DNA from: a virus | Strand: one strand, 5' to 3' | Length of the DNA stretch: 49,554 bases | IMG/VR virus record: IMGVR_UViG_3300027573_000043 | Location: 1 to 49,554 of that record | Part shown: positions 15,864 through 22,789 of the stretch, in pieces | How the letters are laid out: each line of letters starts with the position of its first letter | Position numbering within the stretch: position 1 is the first letter of the stretch | Translations under genes and position numbers: made by a program | Notes under the pieces: model-generated | The model's database searches: none | What the model saw: the letters and a program-made list of their open reading frames with translations, nothing else | What the model was told of the DNA's origin: nothing

Positions 15864-17899
15864 TGGCAGGACCAGACCCATACGCCGGCATTGCCGATTC
15901 GGCCGAGCCGGGAACCGACCCTTACGCCGGCATCGCCATCGTCGCAGCGCCGCAGCGCCAGATCCAGATGGATTTCAACAAGCCCCGCGACGCGATTATC
16001 CAGGACATCAACCGCGCCCCGCCGGAATTGCGCGAGCAGATCCGCAAGGCGTATGGCGACTTCGTCGGCAAGCAGAACCAGCCCGGCGGCGTCACCCAGG
16101 ACGTGCTCAATTTTGGCCGCGCCGCGATCGGCAGCGGCACGTTCGGGTTCAGCGACGAGATCGCCGCCGGTCTCAAGACCGGCTTCGGCTACGCCGGCGA
16201 CTACGACACCGAGCTGGCGGCGCAGCGCGGCTACAACCGCCAGGCGGAAGCGGCGAGCCCGTGGGCCTCGACGGCCGGCTCGGTCGTCGGCGCCGTCGCG
16301 CCGGCCTTCATTCCGGGCGTCGGCCTGGCGTCGACCATCGCGCGCGGAGGCGCATCAGCGGCCGGAACTGCGACGAGCCTCGGTCGCGCGGCTCTCGTCG
16401 GCGCTGGTCAGGGAGCTCTGACCGGCGTCGGCGAGGGTGAAACGGCGGGCGAACGCCTCACCGGCGGCGCGATCGGCGGTGTGGTGGGCGGCGTCGGCGG
16501 CGCCGCCTTGCAACGCGCATCGAACGTCTTCCTGGCTCCCAGGGGCGCGAGCGCTGTTGATCCGGTGATGGACGCCAACCTGCAGCGCATTGGCGTCAAT
16601 CCCGACACCATCTCGCACTTCGTCCGCTCGGAGGACCCCGGCGTCCGCACGTTTGGGACGCGGTTTGCGCAGCGCGGCATCGACGCCGCAACGCCGGTGC
16701 GCGAGGCGTTCGCGCGCGACATCCAGTCCGTCGGCCTGGCCGGCGCGCAGCATGTCGGCGGCGATCTCCAGGCCGCGATCCAACGCGGCGGCCAGGCGAT
16801 CCGATCCGCAGCCGATACGGCCAGCGACCAGATGACGGCGCAGATGCTCGCCAACCGCGGCGCGGTCACACAGACGATCGGCGCGGCGACGCCGACGGCG
16901 ATGACCAACACCGCGAACACCGTCAACGCGATACTTGTCGATAACGCGCAGTTGGGTGGCGCCGCGCTCGGCCCGCGGGTGCAGCAAGTCATCAACGCGA
17001 TTCAGGACGGCGATCTAACCTTCGACACGGCGGCGCGGTTGCGCACCGAGATCGGCCGGCTGCACAAACTGTCGAACCGCTCGACCGTCGCGGAGGACCT
17101 TGCCCAAGCGCCCTATCTCGAAAGGATCTATGGCGCGCTTTCCGACGACCTGGCGGCGACAGCCCGCGGGACAGGCCAAGGTAACGCCTGGAACCAGTAC
17201 AACACCGCGAACCGGGCGCTCGGCGACGAACGTAGAGCCCTACGCAAAGCGTTCGGGCCGGGCGCAGGCGACGACGAGGCGCTGGTCAACAAGCTCAGAA
17301 GCTGGACCTCGACCAGCGGCGCGCGCTCTGGCAACGCCAACGCCTTCACGCAGGCGTTCGACCGCGCCAACAACCCGCAGGGCGCGCGCGACGTCGCCCA
17401 GGCGCTCTATGCGTCGATGCTGAACAAGACGGCCAACAACTATCCCGGCGGCAGCCCGCAGAAGGCGTTCACGCAGCTCAGCGGCCAGACCCGGCAGGGT
17501 CAGGACCTGATGCGGCGGCTGAGCCCTGATACCGCCGACGTGGTCGAGGCGCACCGCATGGTGGCGCAGCGTCTCTCCGAGATGATCACGGCGCGAAATC
17601 ACTCAAACACCGCGGCGGCGCTGGAGATGGCCGGCATGGCGACCACCGGCGGCGCGTTGCCGGCGATCGGCGCGTGGGCGACCGGCCAGCACGACCCGGT
17701 GACGATGGGTCTCCTGACGTCGGGCGGCGCCGCAGCCGGCGCGCTGTTCTCGCGCGGCCGCCAGGGTCAGGTGGCGCAACACCTCTTGCGCGGCGGCGCT
17801 TACCGGCCGCCGCTCCTCCCGGCGACGATCGGCCGGTCGCTGCAGGGTCTCGGCAGCGGCAGCGGCCGCATCGCCGCGCAACTCTATGGAGCTCAGTGA
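15863..17899 (+). CDS. Large internal virion protein with repeated DPYAGI start, 678 aa
   Basis: The N-terminus carries two copies of DPYAGIA. A conserved amphipathic region (residues about 35-110) follows, then a long Gly/Ala-rich hydrophobic section (about 135-220; GAVAPAFIPGVGLAST, GGAIGGVVGGVGGAALQ) that could insert into a membrane. The rest is mostly helical, with many Gln/Asn/Arg and repeated amphipathic helices. Large proteins of this shape are ejected into the periplasm and inner membrane to carry the genome through. No enzymatic motif is visible, and the wall hydrolase is on the next gene. Confidence 0.68.
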   Translation: MAGPDPYAGIADSAEPGTDPYAGIAIVAAPQRQIQMDFNKPRDAIIQDINRAPPELREQIRKAYGDFVGKQNQPGGVTQDVLNFGRAAIGSGTFGFSDEIAAGLKTGFGYAGDYDTELAAQRGYNRQAEAASPWASTAGSVVGAVAPAFIPGVGLASTIARGGASAAGTATSLGRAALVGAGQGALTGVGEGETAGERLTGGAIGGVVGGVGGAALQRASNVFLAPRGASAVDPVMDANLQRIGVNPDTISHFVRSEDPGVRTFGTRFAQRGIDAATPVREAFARDIQSVGLAGAQHVGGDLQAAIQRGGQAIRSAADTASDQMTAQMLANRGAVTQTIGAATPTAMTNTANTVNAILVDNAQLGGAALGPRVQQVINAIQDGDLTFDTAARLRTEIGRLHKLSNRSTVAEDLAQAPYLERIYGALSDDLAATARGTGQGNAWNQYNTANRALGDERRALRKAFGPGAGDDEALVNKLRSWTSTSGARSGNANAFTQAFDRANNPQGARDVAQALYASMLNKTANNYPGGSPQKAFTQLSGQTRQGQDLMRRLSPDTADVVEAHRMVAQRLSEMITARNHSNTAAALEMAGMATTGGALPAIGAWATGQHDPVTMGLLTSGGAAAGALFSRGRQGQVAQHLLRGGAYRPPLLPATIGRSLQGLGSGSGRIAAQLYGAQ

Positions 17900-19761
17900 T
17901 GCCTTTCAAAGAGGGACTGCGCGACCTGGTCATTCGCACCATCATCGGCGAAGCCGCCGGCGAAGGCCCGGAAGGCTGGCGGGCCGTCGCGCACGTCATC
18001 CGCAACCGTTACGAGAAGGGCGGCTACGGCAACGGCCTGGTGCAGATCCTGCGGCCGGACCAGTTCAACGCCAACGCGAACCCGATGAAGCTCGATCCGT
18101 CGGACCCGACGTACCAGCGCGTCGGCGTCCTCGTCGACAACGTCTTCGACGGCGATTCGGTGGATCCGACCGGCGGCGCGACGCACTACTACAACCCCGC
18201 GACTTCGAACCCGAAGTGGGGTCCGGGCATGGCCGACCGCAAGCAGATCGGCAACCACACGTTCGGCAAGGCCGACATCAAGCTCGGCGAGCACGGGCTC
18301 GACCCGCGCACGCAGAACGCGCTGGAGTGGATCCAGGCGCGCGCGAAGGAAGAGGGGATCCCGCTGCGCGTTACGTCGACCCGGCGCTCGGAAGATGAAA
18401 ACCGCCGCGTGGGGGGCGACCGCAATTCGCAGCATCTGATCGGGCGCGGCTTCGATCTCGGCTACCGCGACCTGACGCCGGCGCAGCAGGCGCGCGTCGA
18501 GGAAATCGCCCTGCGTGCGCCGGGCGTCAACGGCCTCAAGGGGGAGGGCGATCATCTGCACGTCGACACCCGCGAGGGCTACCGCTACGTCGGCGGCAAC
18601 TTTCAGCCGTCGGTGCAGGCGAGCCTCGCGGCGTTCAGGCAGGGCTACCCGCTGGAACCGATCCAGACAGCCGCCGCCGCGCCAGCGGCTGCATCGGTCG
18701 AGCCGCTCGGCATCACGGCCGCCGGCCTGCCGATCCCGAAGGGCGCTTCGGGCGACGTCTCGGGCGGCGCGCAGGGATCGGCCGCGGCGGCGCCGGGCGT
18801 CAATCCGGTCACGCTCGCCAACGCGACGCCCGCAGCCGGCTCTGTAACGACAACGGCCGACATTCCGGCGACAGGGTCGGCGCCGGCCGCTTCGACGCCA
18901 TCGATCATGACGCTGCCGCCGCCGCCGCCAGAGTTGACCGCGGCGCCAGCGCCTACGCCAGAACCTGCGCCGGCGACATTGCCGGACGTTACCGTGCCGG
19001 CGCCGCCGCCGGTCGAGCCCTATCAGACCCGCCGCGGGCGGGCGTACCGGCCGCCGCAGGAATCGATGTTCGCGCCGCCGGCTGCGCCGCCGGCGGATCT
19101 GTCCAGGCCCTGGAGCGGCCGTATCCTGCCGACGCAGCCGGCGCCGGCGTACGCCGACGACACCGCGCCAAAGTCGCTGCCGCTCGCGCCGCCCGCGGCG
19201 CAGGGTCTCGACCCGCAGGGCTCCCGGCCGATGCCGAATATCCCGAAGCCCCCGCCGCTCGATCCGCTCGACCGGCCGTCGCTACCGAAGCCGCCGCCAG
19301 CGGACCCGTTCGATCGGCCGGGCGACCCGCTCGGCGCGCTGCCCAGCCGGGCGGACTTGCCGCTGGCGCCAAAACTCGCGCCGCTCGACCTGCCGCTGGA
19401 GCGCCCCGACACGCTCGCGCCGCCGTCCGCATCGGTTCCGCTGACGAAGCCAACCGAGCTGATGCCGCTGGCGCCGCAGGCGCTCACGCGGCGGTCCGAG
19501 CCGGCCGTGACAGGGTCGACGGGCGGCGGACAAGGGAGCCCCCCGCCGTCGCCGCCCGCCAGGCCGCCGGAGTTCGGCGGCCCGCCAGTCGGTGGTCCGG
19601 CTCTCGGCCTCGCGGGCGGGCCGGACGCCGACTGGCAGACCATGATGGGGATCGCGCGCGGCGGGCCGGGCGCGATGCCGCCGCCGCCGCCGTACCTGTC
19701 GGCGCAGGCGCCGCAGAACCCCTTCGGGTTGCTGTTTCAGCGACTGTTCGGGATGGGTTAG
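17899..19761 (+). CDS. Virion-associated cell-wall hydrolase: SleB-type domain + M15 peptidase-like domain
   Basis: The 620-residue protein contains two apparent wall-cutting units. Residues 1-125 match the SleB/CwlJ hydrolase family (RTIIGEAAGEGPEGWRAVAHVIRNRY; E18 as the likely catalytic acid; DQFNANAN and THYYNP motifs). Residues 130-235 resemble M15 carboxypeptidases, with H179 and D186 (SQHLIGRGFDLG) and H219/H221 (GDHLHVD) as zinc/catalytic residues. The remaining 380 residues are proline/alanine-rich repeats that look disordered. It probably opens peptidoglycan at DNA entry, unlike the lytic endolysin at the join. Start ATG 17899 overlaps the previous stop. Confidence 0.78.
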   Translation: MPFKEGLRDLVIRTIIGEAAGEGPEGWRAVAHVIRNRYEKGGYGNGLVQILRPDQFNANANPMKLDPSDPTYQRVGVLVDNVFDGDSVDPTGGATHYYNPATSNPKWGPGMADRKQIGNHTFGKADIKLGEHGLDPRTQNALEWIQARAKEEGIPLRVTSTRRSEDENRRVGGDRNSQHLIGRGFDLGYRDLTPAQQARVEEIALRAPGVNGLKGEGDHLHVDTREGYRYVGGNFQPSVQASLAAFRQGYPLEPIQTAAAAPAAASVEPLGITAAGLPIPKGASGDVSGGAQGSAAAAPGVNPVTLANATPAAGSVTTTADIPATGSAPAASTPSIMTLPPPPPELTAAPAPTPEPAPATLPDVTVPAPPPVEPYQTRRGRAYRPPQESMFAPPAAPPADLSRPWSGRILPTQPAPAYADDTAPKSLPLAPPAAQGLDPQGSRPMPNIPKPPPLDPLDRPSLPKPPPADPFDRPGDPLGALPSRADLPLAPKLAPLDLPLERPDTLAPPSASVPLTKPTELMPLAPQALTRRSEPAVTGSTGGGQGSPPPSPPARPPEFGGPPVGGPALGLAGGPDADWQTMMGIARGGPGAMPPPPPYLSAQAPQNPFGLLFQRLFGMG

Positions 19762-19786
19762 TAAACTGGAGGCTCCAGTTTACTAA
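19758..19786. other. Perfect 13-bp inverted repeat at the end of the late operon
   Basis: ttagtaaactgga (19758-19770) and its exact complement (19774-19786) flank a 3-base loop (ggc). The left arm contains the stop codon of the wall hydrolase. No T-run follows, so this may be a non-canonical terminator or part of the attachment-site region. A similar AT-rich palindrome (ttgctaaa-g-tttagcaa, 20032-20048) lies at the integrase stop. Confidence 0.55.
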
Positions 19787-19826
19787 ACCGCTGCTAAGGT
19801 CGCGCGCCCGCTAAATTTTGGCATCG

Positions 19827-19898
19827 TTTTGTCGCGTTTCGTCGCGATACGCAGACCTGTGAAGGGCGATTTCCGCAACGATTTCAGGAAAGCGACAA
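19827..19898. repeat. Candidate integrase arm-type sites
   Basis: Two tandem 10-bp units ttttgtcgcg (19827-19836) and tttcgtcgcg (19837-19846) lie upstream of the attP core, with an inverted gcgacaa at 19892-19898. Tyrosine integrases usually bind short repeated arm sites beside the core. This assignment is inferred from spacing and position only. Confidence 0.35.
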
Positions 19899-19928
19899 GA
19901 CGGCGGGGCGTTAAACAATAAGCTGCTT

Positions 19929-19978
19929 CTCCCTTCACACGGGAGGGGTCACAGGTTCAATCCCTGTCGCGCCCACCA
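19929..19978 (+). other. attP: attP core: 3' half of tRNA-Val(CAC)
   Basis: The sequence folds as the 3' half of a tRNA. It has an anticodon stem ctccc/gggag around the 7-base loop ttcacac (anticodon CAC, valine), a variable loop gggtc, a T-arm acagg-ttcaatc-cctgt, and an acceptor strand cgcgccc, A, then CCA. No 5' half is present, so it is not a functional tRNA gene. It lies 56 bases from the integrase stop. This is the standard arrangement for a phage that integrates in a tRNA gene and restores its 3' end. Confidence 0.88.
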
Positions 19979-20034
19979 AGTCTTTTCAGTGTGTTATTGC
20001 GGAGTATCTCCCGAATCACTTCGGGTCTCCTTTG

Positions 20035-21087
20035 CTAAAGTTTAGCAAGTCTGTTCGGGGCGCGTTCCCCGGAATCCACCGATTCGATCCGGCTGGCGTT
20101 GACCGCGTTCCGCAGATGTTCCGGCGCGAACGGGAGGTAACGCGACATGACGATACTCAGGCTGTCGCCGAGAACGGCGGCGATCTCGTGCATCGGGACG
20201 CCAGCGCGGGCCATGCGGATCGCGGCGGAACGGCGCAGGTCGTGCGGCGTGACCTCGGACCACTCGGACGCGGCGAAGAAGCCTTCCAGCGTCGCGCGAA
20301 GCGATCCGGCGCGGGTCTGGCCCGGCCAGAACACGAGCCCCTTCTGCGGGCGCCCCTGCGCGATCCAGGCCGCCTCCAGCACGGGGCGCAATCTGTTGGC
20401 GATCGGCGAGCGCACGCGGCGCTTGGCCGTGACGCGGCCGTCCGAGCGAAAGTCGATCACATCGGCGCGCCAGTCGACGCGCGACCAGTCCAGTTCCTCG
20501 ATCGAGCGGCGCCGGGCGGCGGTCCAGATGGCGAGGGCGCAAAAGAGTCCGACGCGGGGCGAGTAAGCTTCCGCCGCCGCCAGGAAGCGCGGCTGATCAG
20601 AGTCGTCGATGTAGACTTCGCGAACCGGGGAGGGCGGCGGGAGCGCGATCTCCGGCCACTCGCGGCCGACGAGCATGCGCGCCCGTTTGCACCAGTTGAG
20701 CGCCGCGGTCAGCGCGCCCAGCTCGCGGCGCAGCGTCCCGTCGGCGCGCCCGCGGGCGACGCGGTACTCGACGATCGTGGGAGGAGTCAGGTCTTCCGGC
20801 TGTAGCTCGCCGAGCAGCTCCCGGATCGGCTTCAGCGACCAGCGCGTCGCGTCGCGGATGTCCTGGTGTTCCACGTGAAGGGCGACGTAGGCGTCGATGA
20901 GCTCGGCGACCGTCGTGCCGCGGGCGGCGACCTGGTCCCGAAGCGTCAGTTCCGCCTGATCGTCGAGGAAGAGGCGCCTGAAGCGTTCAGCCTCCGTGCG
21001 GTCGCGCGTGCGCGTAGAGACAGGATTTCTGCGCTTGCCGGGCGACTTGTGGTCGAAGACCCAGTATCCGTGTGCGTTCTGTCGCAT
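20035..21087 (-). CDS. int: Tyrosine-family site-specific integrase
   Basis: The 350-residue recombinase would integrate the phage at the tRNA-Val(CAC) gene. It has an N-terminal arm-binding region, a SAM-like core-binding domain (about 60-150) and a catalytic domain. The catalytic domain shows the Arg in TAARRRSIEELDW (about 193), H282-x-x-R285 (HDLRR) and the nucleophile Y317 in MSRYLPFAPEHL. The gene begins inside the excisionase gene (142-bp overlap). It runs toward attP, as is common, and ends in a short AT-rich palindrome. Confidence 0.93.
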   Translation of the reverse strand: MRQNAHGYWVFDHKSPGKRRNPVSTRTRDRTEAERFRRLFLDDQAELTLRDQVAARGTTVAELIDAYVALHVEHQDIRDATRWSLKPIRELLGELQPEDLTPPTIVEYRVARGRADGTLRRELGALTAALNWCKRARMLVGREWPEIALPPPSPVREVYIDDSDQPRFLAAAEAYSPRVGLFCALAIWTAARRRSIEELDWSRVDWRADVIDFRSDGRVTAKRRVRSPIANRLRPVLEAAWIAQGRPQKGLVFWPGQTRAGSLRATLEGFFAASEWSEVTPHDLRRSAAIRMARAGVPMHEIAAVLGDSLSIVMSRYLPFAPEHLRNAVNASRIESVDSGERAPNRLAKL

Positions 21088-21245
21088 CGCTCGTGGCTCT
21101 CGATGTATTTCTGCAGGACGTTCATTCGGATCTTCGGCGGGCGGCCGGGCAGGTAGGCCAGCTTCCCGCTGCGGCGCAGGCGCGCCACGGTCGCTTCGCT
21201 GCAGCGCAGGATCTGAGCGACTTCGGCCTGCGTCAGGAGTCTCAT
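20946..21245 (-). CDS. Excisionase-like DNA-binding protein
   Basis: The 99-residue protein begins MRLLTQAEVAQILRCSEATVARLRRSGKL, a winged-helix/MerR-like excisionase domain (residues 1-55). The C-terminal 45 residues are rich in Ser/Arg/Thr and are encoded in the region overlapping the integrase gene. It shares a 4-base overlap with the repressor gene upstream. It could act as directionality factor for the integrase or only as a regulator. Confidence 0.75.
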   Translation of the reverse strand: MRLLTQAEVAQILRCSEATVARLRRSGKLAYLPGRPPKIRMNVLQKYIESHERCDRTHTDTGSSTTSRPASAEILSLRARATARRLNASGASSSTIRRN

Positions 21246-21709
21246 CCGGCCTTCTGCTCGTGCTTCGCGATCAGGGCGATGATCTCGGCCGCCAGCGACG
21301 TCGGCAGGATGACGCGAAGCTCGAGCAGCGACTGGCCGATGGCGCCGGGGACGGCCGTCAGGTTCACCGTCGCGCCCTGGCTGCCGGTCAGCGGCGACTG
21401 GTTGCGCTCCGGAATCAAATCGTCGGGCGCAACGTCGAGCGCCCTGGAGATGGCGAGCAGGTTCTTCGTGTCGGGGATGGAGTGGCCGCGCAGGTACTTG
21501 CCGACCCGGTCGCGGTTGCGCGCTACGGTGTAACCCCTGTCGTTGGTGACGTCGCCCCAGATGCTGCGCGCCAGGTCGGACGCGGAGAGACCCTTTTTGT
21601 TCATGATGTCGCGAAGGCGGGCGGCGAACTCGCGATTGACTGGCGATTGGAAAGCGTCGGCTGGAACGGACTGGAAAGTAGCTGCGCTGGTTTTTGGCTT
21701 GTCTGTCAT
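21242..21709 (-). CDS. XRE-family repressor (CI-like)
   Basis: The 155-residue protein has a helix-turn-helix domain at about 25-100 (FAARLRDIMNKKGLSASDLARSIWG ... VGKYLRGHSIPDTKNLLAISRALDVAPDDLI). The C-terminal helical region (ELRVILPTSLAAEIIALIAKHE) is suitable for dimer formation. There is no LexA-type serine/lysine autocleavage domain, so control by RecA would need another route. It is divergent from the Cro-like gene at 21798, with an operator-like region between. Confidence 0.85.
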   Translation of the reverse strand: MTDKPKTSAATFQSVPADAFQSPVNREFAARLRDIMNKKGLSASDLARSIWGDVTNDRGYTVARNRDRVGKYLRGHSIPDTKNLLAISRALDVAPDDLIPERNQSPLTGSQGATVNLTAVPGAIGQSLLELRVILPTSLAAEIIALIAKHEQKAG

Positions 21710-21797
21710 CTTGTTGGTATCCGGTTGAGTCGCTGGAGTAGCTAACTACTGGTTAGATACAAACCGACCGTTACTCCCCTTGCAAGGGAGCGTCAAG
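21710..21797. promoter_or_regulatory. Divergent control region with operator-like palindromes
   Basis: The 88-bp gap between repressor and Cro-like gene is richer in A/T than its surroundings. It holds ctaac-tactg-gttag (21742-21756) and a perfect 12-bp palindrome cccttgcaaggg (21777-21788), which overlaps the ribosome-binding site of the rightward gene. A possible rightward -35 (ttgagt, 21725-21730) is seen. The exact promoters cannot be fixed by eye. Confidence 0.55.
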
Positions 21798-22064
21798 ATG
21801 TTGTATCGACAACCCATGGAGACCAAACGATACAAACCGCCGCGCTGGCGCCACGCCAGCCTTATCAGGATGTTGGGCGCGCCGGAGAGCGCCCGCAGGA
21901 TCATCATGCGGGCGGGCTACGAAGCGCCTACTCCGGCCGGCGTGACAATGTGGCGCAGGCGCCAGACCATCGGCGCAGACTGGGTTCCGACGGTCGTCCT
22001 GGCGTTGATCGCCGACGGGAAGCTCGATTCCTTCGAATCGGCCCTGCGAATGCCGCTCAAATGA
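21798..22064 (+). CDS. Cro-like small regulator
   Basis: The 88-residue protein has a basic N-terminus and a short helix-turn-helix-like core (SLIRMLGAPESARRIIMRAGYEAPTPAGVTMWRRR), similar to YdaS/Cro-type regulators, followed by an amphipathic helix. ATG 21798 has a good ribosome-binding site (aagggag, 7 bases upstream), which itself sits in a palindrome, suggesting autoregulation. It is the first gene of the rightward early operon. Confidence 0.7.
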   Translation: MLYRQPMETKRYKPPRWRHASLIRMLGAPESARRIIMRAGYEAPTPAGVTMWRRRQTIGADWVPTVVLALIADGKLDSFESALRMPLK

Positions 22065-22273
22065 CGGACGAATGGCGTCCGATCGACACGGTTCCGGAAG
22101 ATGGATCAGAATTTTTAGCCTACGATCCAGTCGCCCAGAAGTTCGACGTCTGCGCATGGTCGTTACATTGGAAACGTGTGCATCAGACGCAAAGGGACAG
22201 TGAACTCGATCCATTCGAAGACGATTTCAGACCTGAACGCGCTACGCATTGGCGCCCGTTGCGCGCGCCATGA
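22061..22273 (+). CDS. DUF551-like small protein
   Basis: The 70-residue protein has the pattern W-x-P-I-x-T-x-P-E-D-G at the start and ATHWRPL at the end, as in DUF551 proteins common in phages. Function is unknown. It overlaps the Cro-like gene (ATGA) and the following resolvase gene (ATGA), so the three are coupled. Confidence 0.7.
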   Translation: MTDEWRPIDTVPEDGSEFLAYDPVAQKFDVCAWSLHWKRVHQTQRDSELDPFEDDFRPERATHWRPLRAP

Positions 22274-22713
22274 TCGTCGGGATCGACCCCGGCGCGTCAG
22301 GCGCCATCGCCGGCCTGCCGGAAGATGGACGGAAGCCGGTCGCCTACGACATGCCTGTATTCAGCAACGAAGTTGATGCGGCTACCGTAGCGCACCTTCT
22401 GCGGCATCTGCCGGCGCAACTGGTGGTTATTGAAGCAGTCCACGCCTTTCCCAAACAGGGCGTTAGTGGCGTTTTCCGATTCGGACAAGCCTACGGGACC
22501 GTTCTGGGCGTCTGCGCAGCGTTGTGCCTGCCGGTCAAACGGGTCTCTCCGGCGCGGTGGAAAAAGTTTTTCAATCTTAGTTCCGACAAGGAAAAATCGC
22601 GCCGCCTGGCGATCGAAACCTGGCCGGAAGTGGCTGAAAGGCTTGCACGAAAGCGCGACGAGCGACGCGCCGAGGCGATGCTGCTGGCGCTCTGGGGTTT
22701 GCGTCAAAAGTAG
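22270..22713 (+). CDS. RuvC-like Holliday-junction resolvase
   Basis: The 147-residue RNase H-fold nuclease shows D6 (IVGIDPGASG), E55 (LVVIEAV) and D130 with E134 (KRDERRAEAMLLAL), the acidic set of RuvC-type resolvases. It would cut branched DNA during replication, recombination or before packaging. ATG 22270 is chosen because the glycine-rich strand 1 begins there and it overlaps the previous stop. Confidence 0.85.
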   Translation: MIVGIDPGASGAIAGLPEDGRKPVAYDMPVFSNEVDAATVAHLLRHLPAQLVVIEAVHAFPKQGVSGVFRFGQAYGTVLGVCAALCLPVKRVSPARWKKFFNLSSDKEKSRRLAIETWPEVAERLARKRDERRAEAMLLALWGLRQK

Positions 22714-22723
22714 CGATGGGTCG

Positions 22724-22776
22724 CCTTTAGGCCGTTGACACAGTCGAAGGGGTAAAGGTAGTCAGGTTGACCTTTA
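22724..22776. promoter_or_regulatory. Putative promoter/operator before the helicase gene
   Basis: Three cctttag-type boxes lie in 53 bp: 22724-22730 (direct), 22753-22758 (inverted) and 22771-22777 (direct). The last two form the dyad taaaggt/acctttA (22753-22759, 22770-22776). A consensus -35 ttgaca sits at 22735-22740, but no good -10 follows. The layout looks like a regulated promoter. The evidence is only sequence pattern. Confidence 0.35.
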
Positions 22777-22789
22777 GCCAGTCAGCCCG

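Noticed and set aside
19929-19978. Considered as a functional tRNA gene
   Set aside because: Only the 3' half from the anticodon stem on is present; the upstream bases do not form D-arm or acceptor strand.
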